A stretch of 42,799 nt of DNA, taken from positions 1 through 42,799 of the IMG/VR virus record IMGVR_UViG_3300037635_000132, one strand, 5' to 3'. The notes under the pieces were generated by a model that did no database searches, was not told the DNA's origin, and saw nothing but the letters and a program-made list of their open reading frames with translations. Numbering within the stretch: the first letter of the stretch is position 1; every line of letters begins with the position of its first letter. This document shows positions 1-10,400 of the stretch, piece by piece. This DNA is from a virus. The translations under genes were made by a program, and so were the position numbers.

Positions 1-2
1 TT

Positions 3-371
3 GGTAAGCTTGCTAATCTTGAGGCAGAGATTGGTGTTGCAGAGAAGGGTAGACACAAAGGACCACTAGGCCGTTTAACATCTACAGAAGAAGAAGGCTT
101 TGCAATTGCTCAAGCAAAGATGAAGCATAAAGAAGTTACAGATGAACTCCGATCTATATGCCAGCTGTACGGACCACCGGGTATGTGGGAGAGTGTAGTA
201 CATGAGCAAGCAAGAGCACGTAAGAGACGCAAGGATGCCCTTGAAGCTGAGGCTGCAAAGAGAGATAAGATCTTCTATGCACTTACAATAGTAGCCGCTA
301 TTGTTGTCTTTGCATTAGGTAGTGCAGGTCTAATCTGGGGCGCTGCAATACTAGCTCAAGAAGTAAGGTAG
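3..371 (+). CDS. Membrane-anchored hypothetical protein, 5'-truncated by the window edge
   Basis: The reading frame is open from the first full codon of the window (position 3) to TAG at 369-371, so the true start lies outside. An internal ATG at 120 would give 83 aa, but the frame upstream of it is open and coding-like, so I treat the gene as partial. The visible part is charged (Lys/Arg/Glu) and has one hydrophobic segment near the C-terminus (FYALTIVAAIVVFALG, about 20 residues before the end), suggesting a single membrane anchor. I do not recognise the family. It precedes a promoter and a second small membrane protein, at the edge of the virion-gene block. Confidence 0.7.
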   Translation, partial: GKLANLEAEIGVAEKGRHKGPLGRLTSTEEEGFAIAQAKMKHKEVTDELRSICQLYGPPGMWESVVHEQARARKRRKDALEAEAAKRDKIFYALTIVAAIVVFALGSAGLIWGAAILAQEVR

Positions 372-384
372 ACTACACTAAGGC

Positions 385-413
385 TTGACAAGTAAGCTAA
401 AAACTGTTATAAC
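385..413 (+). promoter_or_regulatory. Sigma-70-like promoter
   Basis: TTGACA at 385-390 and TATAAC at 408-413 are separated by 17 nt. The site lies in the gap between the first two genes and points rightward toward the gene at 452. The -35 context GGCTTGACAAG recurs in the promoter at 29916, which strengthens the call. It probably feeds the virion gene run 452-11077. Confidence 0.75.
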
Positions 414-451
414 TTAACAATCCTCTACTCAATAAATAGGTACTAAAGAGC

Positions 452-706
452 ATGGGTCAAACAACAATCACAAATGAAGAACTTGAAGCTATGCTTGATC
501 GTGCGGCCCGTAAGGGTGCGAAGGAGGCATTGGCTTCTATTGGCTTGCTTGATGACTCTGCACAGAGAGACATAACTGAGATGCGCAGCCTGCTTGAGGC
601 TTGGCGTGATACTCGTAAGTCTATCTGGAACACAGTAACTAAAGTAATGACAGTCTCTATACTCACCTTTATTGCAGGTGCAGTATGGATGAACTTAGAT
701 AAGTAA
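452..706 (+). CDS. Small membrane protein, DUF6127-like
   Basis: This 84-aa protein has a charged N-terminal helix, a core LLEAWRDTRKSIWNTVTKV and a C-terminal hydrophobic segment (MTVSILTFIAGAVWM). The arrangement of an acidic region, the LLEAWRDT-type motif and a terminal TM helix matches my recollection of the DUF6127 family found in alphaproteobacterial phages. The function is unknown. It is the first gene behind the promoter at 385-413 and has a purine-rich AAAGAG just before ATG. A role in envelope interaction or lysis timing is possible but unproven. Confidence 0.7.
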   Translation: MGQTTITNEELEAMLDRAARKGAKEALASIGLLDDSAQRDITEMRSLLEAWRDTRKSIWNTVTKVMTVSILTFIAGAVWMNLDK

Positions 707-718
707 GGGTAAAGTATA

Positions 719-3616
719 ATGGCAAGCATAGAAGACATCAAAGCTTTAGCAGACTTAGTATTTATATCCCAGAACACGGGTGTAGCAACAGCAGATCTGG
801 ACGCCGCATATCAGGCTGTAGGCCTGGAAACCAGCCAAGAAAACTCTTTTGCCTTTGTAGCAGCTAATGACCTACTAGCAGAGAATGGCTACAACGTAGG
901 GGATAACAAGACTTTCTATGGAGGTAATACCCCTGAGGACGTTGGGGCCACATTGCTTTACGATAGATGGCAAGATGCACCTACTCAAGAAGAACTTGTA
1001 GAAGCAGGTCTTGATGAAATAGTTGTAACGAATAGTAGCGCAGGATCAAATGCTTGGCTTACTCAAGAGCTTGCAACTTTAGGCATTGATGCCTCTACAA
1101 CAAGTGCTATAACAGGTAAAACTATAGAGCAAGCGGCTCAAGATAAAGTCAACACTGCTGCACTAGTAGCAACTAACCCTTACTGGGAACCTATTATAGA
1201 AAACGCAGGTTCCTTTGATGCAGCCGAGCTTGATATATTTGAGTGGGGTGACTTACCTAAAAAGAAAAAGCCTATAGTCCCTACACCTACTACACCTACT
1301 GCGCCTGCTGTAACCTCTTCGTCTAACACAGACATACTTAACTTAGGTCAAGGCGAGGTAGCTCCTGTACAAGCTGTACCTCAAGTAGTAACACAACAGG
1401 TAACACCTCCTAGCTACTACAACCAGCCTCAAATATCAGCAAATACATCTATCAGCAACGAAGAGGCAGGTACATTTAGTAAGCCTCTTCAGACTGCAGG
1501 CCTTAGCGCTGTACCTACTACTGCTACATATAAGACACACTACGCTGGTACACCTGGCTTGGTAGACCCTACTCTTGTAGCTCCAGTAGGCGGTGGCGTA
1601 CAGCAAGTTATCTACGGTAATAACTTAGGACAGCAGCAAGTGGTAACTGAAGTAAATGGTAGCCCTACCACCTACGTACCGCCGGGGTTTGTTCGTAAGG
1701 GTACTCCTCAAGAAGTAGCACAAAAAGAAGCTACTGGCATGGCCCAAGGCGGTACTGTACGTGGTTATGCTGAGGGTGGGGATGTAGCACTAATCAAGCT
1801 AGCTCAAATGAATGGTATGCAAGGCGATGACATAGATACTGCACGTGCGTTTATGAATGCTTCAGAGGGACTACGTAACAAAGTCAAAGCTATGGGTGCT
1901 CTTATGGGAGGTGCTAAGGAGCCAGAGCCTGTATACGCTAGTGATGGTACATTTATAGAGGATCAAGCCCAGCGCACTCAGAACTTGATTACCCAGACTA
2001 TGCAACCTACTCAAGCGCCTGTGTCCTACATTCAGCCAGTAGCTGCAGACTTTGTACCCGTAGACGCTGGACAAGCTACTCCTATTGCACCCTACGCAGA
2101 GGCAGCTACAGTTGGTACTGTACAACAAGCCAACCAACAAGTCACCCCTGTAGCACAGACCTACGATTTCACCCCAGCTTACTCACAGGTACAGGCTCAG
2201 ACAGCTGGACTACAGCCTGCACAGGGTACAGTGTCTGCTCCCGCACAGGTAGCTGCACAACAACAAACTACTACAGCATTAACTGGTATGCAAGGCGCAC
2301 AGGGTACAGCTACTGACGTTGTAGCCCCTGCGCCCAGAGAGATGCAGACAGGTGAACTCATTGACCCTGTAGCTGATGCGTCTAGTGCTGCTGCCTTTAC
2401 TGAGCAAGTACAAGCTGCAACTGCAACGCCCAGCGCACAGGCTACTGTAGCAGGTCAACTAGAAGGTCTTATGCAGCAGTTCGAGGGTGGTGAAACACCT
2501 GCATGGGCTGCAGGCTCTATGCGTACAGCTATGGCTACACTCTCTGCTCGTGGCTTAGGTGCGTCTAGCCTTGCTGGTCAGGCTGTTATCCAAGCTACAA
2601 TGGAAGCTGCACTACCTATCGCTCAGATGGACGCACAAGTACAGGCTCAGTTTGAGTCCCAGAACTTGACAAACCGTCAGCAACGTGCTATGCTCTCTGC
2701 ACAACAACGTGCTACTTTCCTTGGCATGGAGTTTGACCAAGGCTTCCAAGCTCGTGTACAGAACTCAGCACGTATCGGTGACATAGCTAACATGAACTTC
2801 TCAGCGGAGCAGAACATAGCTCTTGAGAATGCACGTGCAGCTAACACGATGAACCTTAACAACCTGTCCAACCGTCAAGCTATGGTGATGGCTGAGGCTG
2901 CAGCTTTGTCTAACTTAGATATGGCTAACCTCAACAACCGTCAACAGGCTGCAGTACAGAACGCTCAAAGCTTCCTACAGATGGACATGGCTAACCTGTC
3001 TAACGAACAACAGACAGCTATCTTTAAGACGCAGCAGAACGTACAGGCTTTGTTCACAGATCAGGCTGCAGAGAACGCCGCTGCACAGTTCAACGCTACA
3101 AGCCAGAACCAGACAGATCAGTACTTTGCTAACCTACGTAGTCAGACTTCACAGTTCAACGCCTCACAGCAGAACGCTATGGATCAATTCAATGTTAACT
3201 CTGTGAATGCACTGCGTGAGTTTAACTCTGAGATCCAGCAACAGCGTGACTTGTTTAACGCACAGAATGGTCTACTCATTGCTCAATCAAATGCACAGTG
3301 GCGTCAGACTCTATCTACAGCCAACACTGCAGCGCAGAACGAAAGCAATATGAACTTCGCTAAGACTATTAATGCTTTGACTGCTACTAACCTGGACGCA
3401 TACTGGCAGAGAGAGCGTGACGTTATGAGCTTCGCTTATGCGTCTGGCGAGAGTGCAGCAGATCGCATGGCTACTGTGCTAGTTGAAGAGCTAAAAGCTG
3501 ACGCACAGGCAGCATATGCAGATGCCCAAGGACAAGGCGGCTTGTTTGCTACCCTTCTTAAAGGTGGTTTGAACTATATGAGTGCCTCTGCTGGCAAAGG
3601 TATCATATTAAACTAA
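719..3616 (+). CDS. Large Q/N/A-rich virion protein (internal or tail protein)
   Basis: This 965-aa protein has no enzyme motif that I can see. An N-terminal region of about 180 residues is followed by a KKKK-P/T-rich linker. Next comes a glycine motif (GYAEGGDVALIK, about residue 345), a long Q/A/P/T low-complexity stretch and a C-terminal half built of helical Q/N/A segments. Around residues 645-780 there are degenerate tandem repeats of 20-24 residues centred on N-L-x-N-x-Q-Q-x-A (for example NLNNRQQAAVQNAQSF and NLSNEQQTAIF). This composition fits an extended coiled-coil virion protein injected with DNA or lining the tail. SD AAGGG precedes ATG. It starts a tightly spaced run of virion genes. 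Confidence 0.75.
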   Translation: MASIEDIKALADLVFISQNTGVATADLDAAYQAVGLETSQENSFAFVAANDLLAENGYNVGDNKTFYGGNTPEDVGATLLYDRWQDAPTQEELVEAGLDEIVVTNSSAGSNAWLTQELATLGIDASTTSAITGKTIEQAAQDKVNTAALVATNPYWEPIIENAGSFDAAELDIFEWGDLPKKKKPIVPTPTTPTAPAVTSSSNTDILNLGQGEVAPVQAVPQVVTQQVTPPSYYNQPQISANTSISNEEAGTFSKPLQTAGLSAVPTTATYKTHYAGTPGLVDPTLVAPVGGGVQQVIYGNNLGQQQVVTEVNGSPTTYVPPGFVRKGTPQEVAQKEATGMAQGGTVRGYAEGGDVALIKLAQMNGMQGDDIDTARAFMNASEGLRNKVKAMGALMGGAKEPEPVYASDGTFIEDQAQRTQNLITQTMQPTQAPVSYIQPVAADFVPVDAGQATPIAPYAEAATVGTVQQANQQVTPVAQTYDFTPAYSQVQAQTAGLQPAQGTVSAPAQVAAQQQTTTALTGMQGAQGTATDVVAPAPREMQTGELIDPVADASSAAAFTEQVQAATATPSAQATVAGQLEGLMQQFEGGETPAWAAGSMRTAMATLSARGLGASSLAGQAVIQATMEAALPIAQMDAQVQAQFESQNLTNRQQRAMLSAQQRATFLGMEFDQGFQARVQNSARIGDIANMNFSAEQNIALENARAANTMNLNNLSNRQAMVMAEAAALSNLDMANLNNRQQAAVQNAQSFLQMDMANLSNEQQTAIFKTQQNVQALFTDQAAENAAAQFNATSQNQTDQYFANLRSQTSQFNASQQNAMDQFNVNSVNALREFNSEIQQQRDLFNAQNGLLIAQSNAQWRQTLSTANTAAQNESNMNFAKTINALTATNLDAYWQRERDVMSFAYASGESAADRMATVLVEELKADAQAAYADAQGQGGLFATLLKGGLNYMSASAGKGIILN

Positions 3617-3632
3617 TTAAGAAAGAAAAGAC

Positions 3633-4406
3633 ATGGCAGAGATTAGCTTAGCAGATGAGATTGTAGCACGAGCTACAGATATACCTAGCATAGGTGGACG
3701 TAGTAAGAGCGCTAGTGGTATCATGTCTCGTAAGGTCATTGATGCTGGCTCTGAGGACTACGACATAGAAAGCTACATTGGTGACTATCTAAATACTATA
3801 CGTGAAGAGCGTACTCCTATGTCGTTTGATGCTTATGATGCTGAGGATATTGATGCACGGGTAGATGCTATGGATGCACAGGCTCAGAGTGGAGCTATGT
3901 CTGAGCTTACCAGTGGTACTTACTATCAAGAGAATGGCGCAATAGCACAGGGTAGCTATTACGATGTAGCTACACGTCTGTCTGGTGACCTTATGAATGA
4001 CTTTGATCTAACTAAAGAACAGGCAGCAGGTCTTGTGGGTAACCTGGCGTATGAGACTGGTAACTTTAAGTACGCTCAAGAGATTACACCAACAGTAGAG
4101 GGTAGCCGTGGCGGGTATGGTATAGCTCAATGGACTGGACCTAGACGGAAAGCTTTTGAAAGCTGGGCAACTAGTCAAGGCTTAGACCTCTCTTCTTATG
4201 AAGCTAACTACGGGTATCTTAAAAAGGAATTAAGTAGTAAGGATGCTGTCATTGGTGACATTGGCATGAACACTATCGCTAAACTAAAAGAAGCAGGTAC
4301 TGTTGAAGACGCCACAGAGCTTGTCAGTGAGTACTACTTACGTCCTGGGAAGCCCAATATAAATAAGCGGTTGAGTAGTGCTGCAGGCGTATACAGTCTA
4401 TTATAA
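3633..4406 (+). CDS. Virion-associated lysozyme (Phage_lysozyme2-like)
   Basis: This 257-aa protein has a variable N-terminal half. Its C-terminal half matches the phage tail lysozyme family: LTKEQAAGLVGNLAYETGNF contains the presumed catalytic Glu, followed by GYGIAQWTGPRRKAF and a terminal SEYYLRPGKP region. Such enzymes cut the peptidoglycan glycan strand locally so that a tail or ejected proteins can pass during infection. The location among structural genes supports a virion role rather than lysis; the lysis endolysin is a separate gene at 31071. The N-terminal half probably anchors it in the particle. Confidence 0.85.
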   Translation: MAEISLADEIVARATDIPSIGGRSKSASGIMSRKVIDAGSEDYDIESYIGDYLNTIREERTPMSFDAYDAEDIDARVDAMDAQAQSGAMSELTSGTYYQENGAIAQGSYYDVATRLSGDLMNDFDLTKEQAAGLVGNLAYETGNFKYAQEITPTVEGSRGGYGIAQWTGPRRKAFESWATSQGLDLSSYEANYGYLKKELSSKDAVIGDIGMNTIAKLKEAGTVEDATELVSEYYLRPGKPNINKRLSSAAGVYSLL

Positions 4407-4422
4407 GATAAGGTAACACACA

Positions 4423-4992
4423 ATGTCTCAATTATTAAACGCCCCTATAGCAGGTCAATCCCTTACGGACACACCCAAGAACTACCCTTGGGAGCGTCCC
4501 GCTGAGATCTCTGACCCACGTGAGGCTATCAAGTTCCACATGGAAGGGTTAAGCTCCCCTGAGGCTCTCGACAATATAGTAGAGCTTATCCAAGTAGGTG
4601 TTCCTCTTCGTGCTCTATCTAAGACAGTATTAACTACTGCACAGATGGAGGGTATTCATTCTGTAGATGTTAGTCTTATTATTGGTGATGTCATCTACGA
4701 AGAGCTAGTATCTATCGCTGAAGAGGCTGGCTTAGACTACACGACAGGCGATGAACCCTCTGAGTTTGAGATGCAAGAGAAAGAAGATAAACAAGTCCTC
4801 GCTCTATTACGTAAGAAGTTAGATGCTGTAGAGCCAGGGTCAGAAGCTGACGATGCAGGCGTAGAGACTATGCGTCAAGTAGAAGACATGCTGTCTGAGC
4901 CTCAAGACGAAGAACAACAAGACACAGAAGAAATGCCTATGATGGAAGCTCCCGTTGAGGAAGCACCACGTGGCTTGATGGCAAGGGGTTAA
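4423..4992 (+). CDS. Conserved acidic virion-associated protein
   Basis: This 189-aa protein begins MSQLLNAPIAGQSLTDTPKNYPWERP, followed by a helical region (GVPLRALSKTVLTTAQMEGIHSVDV) and a long acidic tail rich in Glu, Gln and Met. The PGQSLT...PWERP opening and the MEGIHSIDV-like segment are familiar from uncharacterised marine phage structural loci. No enzymatic motif is present. It sits between the virion lysozyme and the first large internal protein, so a structural or chaperone role is likely. Confidence 0.7.
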   Translation: MSQLLNAPIAGQSLTDTPKNYPWERPAEISDPREAIKFHMEGLSSPEALDNIVELIQVGVPLRALSKTVLTTAQMEGIHSVDVSLIIGDVIYEELVSIAEEAGLDYTTGDEPSEFEMQEKEDKQVLALLRKKLDAVEPGSEADDAGVETMRQVEDMLSEPQDEEQQDTEEMPMMEAPVEEAPRGLMARG

Positions 4993-4996
4993 TACT

Positions 4997-7486
4997 ATGG
5001 CAGCAGGATTTATGGCAGGCTTCGGCGCTACGATGTCTAAGCTAATTGAAGAAGATCGTCAGTACTACAGGGCTAAAGCGGAGAAACGTAAGGACTACTT
5101 GCAAACCTATGGTACAAAGGCTGTAGTAGACATTGAAGGTAAAGCAAATGATGCGCTAGCTGTAGCTAATCAGCTTCAAGACTTTGGTTTCTCTAAGGGG
5201 TTTGTAACTGGTATCACTAACAAGAGTGGCGTTAGAGGTATGTATGACTTCGCTCAGAATGTACTTAAGCGTACAGATCTAACGCCTGATGACATTAAAG
5301 AACTTGAAACCTCTGCCCTAGACTTTGTAAGTGATAACCCAGAGGAAGACTTAGAGACTGTGATTAATCGTGCGTATGGTCTTTACAAGTCTGAGTCAGA
5401 TCCAGTTAAACGTAAGACGGGCATGTTGGGTGCTATGCTAGGCTTAGATGCTCAGGCTCTGGAAGACCAAGTTATTAATGCTGACTATTATGGTGGCTAC
5501 AGTGGTCAAGACTTAATTCGTATTGCCGCTAGCTCTGGACCTAAGGCAGGTAAACCTTTAGGTATTAAGCTACCACCTAAGCCTCTTAGCCCTACTGAGT
5601 ACGGTCAGGTAAACAAGCTTGTAAACAGTACGTTTGATAACGCCATTGCGAGGCAGATAGATGAGCTAGGTGTGCTTGTAAAGCAAGGTGGGCCTGAGGT
5701 ACAGAAGGTAATGGAAGAGCTAACGAAACTTCAGGATATTCAGAAGCTAGCAAAGTCAGACCCTAATTCGGCTATAAATACCTACCTTAAAGATTATGAT
5801 ACTAACGGAGAGTTCTTATCCTATCTACAGGGGCTTGAGAGTAATGGCCTTGGTAGGGTAAGTAGAAACTTCTTACTGGGTAAAGAAGTCATTGCTACCT
5901 TCAAGACACTATCTGGTGATCGGGCAGACGATGCCTCATTAGAAGGTAGGGGTGTGGAAATACCCACATTAAATACTACACCTCGTGGTAGCGAAGTTAA
6001 TACTGTAGTAACTCCAATAACCTATACACAGGCCTCTGTACAAAAAGCTGTAGAAAACGGTGATATAAAAGTAGGCGATACTATTGCAGTTGATGGTAAA
6101 GAAATTGTAGTTAAACAAGGCTTTATTGATACTTATACTAAGGCTACACCTCCAGTAGATCCAGAACCTAAAGTAGACGCAGAGGCCGCAAGAATTGACG
6201 AAATCCGTGAACGACAACAGTCGGCTATGTCTGCTAGGTTCCAGAAGTGGATAGCACCCCTGATGACACCAGCAGTGGATCAAGGCTACGGTAATACAAA
6301 GAGTGGTATGACTCCTTTCGGACCCATCTCATATACCAGTCTACCTATGGATGACGTACCAATAGATGATAGCTGGAAAGATAGCTCATACCTATTGCCA
6401 GAAGACGCTGATGCGTTGTCTGATGCTGTAATAGGAGGAGAGATAGTAGCTGGCTTCTTAAGTAAAACTAGTGACTTTGTAAACACTAAAGGCTATACCT
6501 ATATGGACGTAGGTAAAGCGGGTTTAGCCAATGCTATGTCTACAGTTATAGACTTTGGTAGAGGTCTGTTTAACTCCTCAAAAGCAGACTCCTCTGAAGC
6601 ATGGTCACGTCAACTACAGGAGAACGCAGAGCTTTACTCTGAGAGAGCAGCAGACATTGCCGCTATGGGTTGGAAGGAGTACATGCAACTCAATATAGGT
6701 GAGGAAGTTCCTGATGAAGTTGAGGCAGAGGTTAAGTCTGGTTTCTTTGACTGGTTTACAGGTCCAGAAAATCCTATTGGTTCTTTGATGGAAATGATTG
6801 GTGTAGGAACAGAGGCCGCAGATGGAGAGAAGAAAACTAACTCTGAAATAATTGCTGCCGCTAGGGGGATGTTATCAGACGAAGCTAATGCACGTATTGA
6901 CGCTGGTACAAACATCATTGAGCAGAGTAGAGAAGAGTTTACCCCAGAGTTCCCTGGAGATGTACCCGATAACTTAGAGGAAGCCACAACAGAGTCCATA
7001 TCAAAAGCATTAAGGTTCTTGACTGAGTTGCCTGATAGGATTCATCAGTCCCTGTTTGATACTCAAGATATGATAAATGCCTCTATAGCATCCCTCTTTG
7101 AGGAGACATTAGGGGAACGTATTATGAAGAGCAAAGGGCAAAAGAATAGGGTAGTAGCTTTACAAGCCCTTAAAGATAAGATCACTGAGATGCGTAAAGC
7201 AGCAGAGGCAGAGGATTCTGTAGACACTGAACCTTCTGCAGCGGAAGATGGGTTTGTTCCAAGGTTCCCTGGAGATACACGACAGCAACAGGCTATGGTG
7301 GCCCGAGACAACAAAGTTGAGCCTCTGGTAAGAAGGCCTAAGAAACCTAAAGAGATGACATCAAGCGATAAGGCACGTCTTAAAAGAGCACAGAAAGCTA
7401 ACGAACTAAGTGGTGACTCAGGCTTGCTGAATATGCTAGTTGAAAAGTATGGCTCAGTTATAGTACAAAAAGAGATGGGTCTGTAA
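4997..7486 (+). CDS. Large internal virion-type protein
   Basis: This 829-aa protein opens MAAGFMAGFGATMSKLIEED with a small amphipathic segment, then long charged helices. No catalytic motif is recognised. An E-F-x-P-F/R-F-PGD motif appears twice in the C-terminal third (EFPGDVPDN and RFPGDTRQQ), suggesting short repeated docking sequences. The C-terminus is very basic. It is encoded directly before the 1196-aa protein with no gap, as internal core protein genes are in podoviruses. I infer that it is a particle or ejection protein; family membership is unknown. Confidence 0.7.
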   Translation: MAAGFMAGFGATMSKLIEEDRQYYRAKAEKRKDYLQTYGTKAVVDIEGKANDALAVANQLQDFGFSKGFVTGITNKSGVRGMYDFAQNVLKRTDLTPDDIKELETSALDFVSDNPEEDLETVINRAYGLYKSESDPVKRKTGMLGAMLGLDAQALEDQVINADYYGGYSGQDLIRIAASSGPKAGKPLGIKLPPKPLSPTEYGQVNKLVNSTFDNAIARQIDELGVLVKQGGPEVQKVMEELTKLQDIQKLAKSDPNSAINTYLKDYDTNGEFLSYLQGLESNGLGRVSRNFLLGKEVIATFKTLSGDRADDASLEGRGVEIPTLNTTPRGSEVNTVVTPITYTQASVQKAVENGDIKVGDTIAVDGKEIVVKQGFIDTYTKATPPVDPEPKVDAEAARIDEIRERQQSAMSARFQKWIAPLMTPAVDQGYGNTKSGMTPFGPISYTSLPMDDVPIDDSWKDSSYLLPEDADALSDAVIGGEIVAGFLSKTSDFVNTKGYTYMDVGKAGLANAMSTVIDFGRGLFNSSKADSSEAWSRQLQENAELYSERAADIAAMGWKEYMQLNIGEEVPDEVEAEVKSGFFDWFTGPENPIGSLMEMIGVGTEAADGEKKTNSEIIAAARGMLSDEANARIDAGTNIIEQSREEFTPEFPGDVPDNLEEATTESISKALRFLTELPDRIHQSLFDTQDMINASIASLFEETLGERIMKSKGQKNRVVALQALKDKITEMRKAAEAEDSVDTEPSAAEDGFVPRFPGDTRQQQAMVARDNKVEPLVRRPKKPKEMTSSDKARLKRAQKANELSGDSGLLNMLVEKYGSVIVQKEMGL

Positions 7487-10400
7487 ATGGATAGCTCTGC
7501 TCTGTTCAATAAGGCGTTAGCTAATAATGTAGAGGTTAAGCCTGAAGAGGAAGATGATGCTCAGAGTCTTTTTAATAAGGCTATGGCTGCTAATGTAAAT
7601 GGTAGAGTAGACACTCAGACTGACGATATGTTAGAGCCGGGTGCTGACCCTGAAGGTGTGCGTGATCTGACTAGAGATGATGTGTACAGTAGGATTGCAC
7701 CCTACATGAAAGACCACTTTGGCATGACTGAAGATAAGCATGGCAGAGATAAAGTAGTTGACTCTTACGTTAACCACATGCGTAAGTTTAGCTTTGGTCA
7801 GTCAGTAACTACCTTTGAGGAGCTTGCCTACCTGAATAAGATTAAAGGTACAGAAAATAAAGCTGAACGTACTAGACTTATGAATCAAGCAGCCTCAGCC
7901 TACGACACCTTTGACTCTATGAAGGGTGCTTTCTCTGAGGGTACTTCTTCTATGGAGAAGCTTGACGCTGTAGGTGACTACGCCCGTGCCTTAATCGTAG
8001 ACCCTATGTGGTTGGTGGGGCTAGGTGTAGGTAAGCTTGCAGGTATGGGAGCCAGTAAAGCTGCAGGTCAAGTAGCTAAACAAGCAGCACGATCATATGC
8101 TTTAGACATAGTTAAAAAGAAAGGCGCTTCAGAGGGAGCAAGACAGGCTGTACAACAACAAGAACGTATAGCAGCAAACAAGCTGATGACTAGTGCATCC
8201 CTTAAGTCTGGAGCAAAAACAGCAGAGCAACAAACTTTTCTAGCGGCTACTAAACAGGCTGCACGTAGAGAAGCTATTGGCGTAGGTCTTACAGACACTG
8301 TAGCTGGCGTTGGTATGGACGCTATCTATCAAAACATTATGGATGACGTAGACCTACAAGATGGTTACAACATGATGCAAGGTGGCTTTGCTGCTGCTGG
8401 TGGTGCTATAGGTCTTGGCGTAGGCTACTCTTTCGCACGTGGATTTAACTTAGATGAAGCAGACCTATCTTCTCTGGGGGCCATGCGTTTCTATCAGGCA
8501 CAAGAACACCTAGCTAATGCTCGTAAGATAGCAGGTGAGCCATCACAAACCCTAGACGATTTAGATATGGATGGCTTTGAGGCTAGTCTAACTGGTTTCC
8601 GTGATATGATGGAGACCCTAAAAGATAAAGCTGCACGAGGTGTACCACTACGGGAAGTAGAACAAGGCGACTATATCCCTGATGACTTAGTATGGCAAGA
8701 CGCTTTCTTTAAGGGTATATCTACTAGCCTAGCTGACAACGGTATCAAGTACTGGACCAAGCGTGACCCTCAGGACGGATTCCTGAACTGGATGAGTGAC
8801 CTTATGGTAGCCATGCCAAACAATGTAAAGGCTCAGTTATCAGACATCTTTGATGATACGCTTGGTGCAAACGTAGATCTTTACAAAGGCAAGAAGCTAT
8901 TTGAACAAGCTACTATCAAAGACGCAGATGGCAATACCATAACAGGTACAGCCTTAGACTTGGTAGCTAGTGAGATCAGTGACGCCGCTAAGAAGATGGC
9001 TATTGTGCGTAATGCATCTAGCGTGTTCAACAAGATACGTGAGATCAAACCAGACGCAGAAGCAGGGGAATTGATAGAAGAACTTATCAAGGTTGAAACC
9101 CCCGGCGTTACAACTAAAGTACGTGAAGGTATACTAGGTACTGCTAACTACATGCAGCGTAACCTTATTCGTATGCTCGTTACACACCCTGGTACTACTG
9201 CACTTAACTTGGTTGGTTGGTCTACTGCTAGTTCTATGCAGAGCGCTACTGATATTGTGCGTGGTACTCTCTTTGGTGGGGCTGCTATTCTTAACGCTGC
9301 TATGTTTAATAGGGAAGGCGCTGCTAGCTACGCTAAGAAGGCAGGTCTTATGTTCTCCCTGCAGAAACAAAAAGCTCGTAACTTACTAGACCCTAACATG
9401 ACTTACGAAGCCTTCCAAGACATACTGGCATTTAATCCTCAGGCTCAAAAAGATATGCTGCGCTACATGGCAGGTGGTGTTGATATAGAGGAGCTGTCCC
9501 GTAAGCTACAACTAGAAGAGTTCTCAGAGGTAGCGAGTGAGGCTCTGGGTGATGGCGCAGTAAATACCATTAGCCGTAATAAACTAGATAAGATTATGGA
9601 TAAGATCCAGCTTGTCTATGGTGTTAAGCTACAGGACGTTGCTACTAAGTCTCAAGAGTTTATGTATGCCGTAGATAAACAGATGCGTATTAAATATAAC
9701 ATGTCATATAAGGAGTTCTTACAAGACCCTGACATGTGGAAGAAGATGATGGGGGATGACTACGCTGAAGTAATAAGTGCCGCATCTCAAGACGCACTGC
9801 GTAATGTATTCTCTAAGAGTTATGCTGACTCCAGTACAACTCTAGGTAAGATTGCTGGCATGGTTGAGGAGGTAAGCCGACTACCTCTCGTTGGAGCTAT
9901 GATACCATTCGGGCAGTTCTTTAACAACACTATTGCACACATGATGGACCACTCTGGTATAAGCCTTACGCACAGGATCTTTATGGGTGGTACACGGGAC
10001 GTAGGAGATCTAGCTAGCAAGACAGCTGTGGGTATTTCTTTTATAGGTGCAGCCTACAACTACGAAAAAGATTACCTAGAAGAGGGTCTTCAATGGTATC
10101 AATCTAGGTCTTCTGATGGGTCTATTCGTAACCGTCTGTATGACTTCCCATACATATTCTACAAGGCTATTGGGCGTATGGCTGCTCACATTGACAAAGA
10201 CGGTACAGTACCTGAAGAAACCTTTAGAGAGATCGTGACTGTGCTAGGTCCAGGGAACATGACCCGTCAGCTTGATGATACGATCAAGGGTTCTTTCGAC
10301 TTGCTAGTGGAAGCTATGACAACAGAAGATATTGAGGTCAAAGAAGCTTTGATTAAAGTTATCCAAGGCTCTACATCTATGTACGCCTCAGGCTATACTC

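Noticed and set aside
457-777. Open frame on the - strand opposite the DUF6127-like gene
   Set aside because: It lies fully against a gene with promoter, SD and a family-like sequence; the - strand peptide has no recognisable pattern.
7063-7509. Long - strand frame opposite the end of the 829-aa gene
   Set aside because: It crosses two + strand genes with clear stop-start coupling; Ser-rich shadow sequence typical of the antisense of this codon usage.
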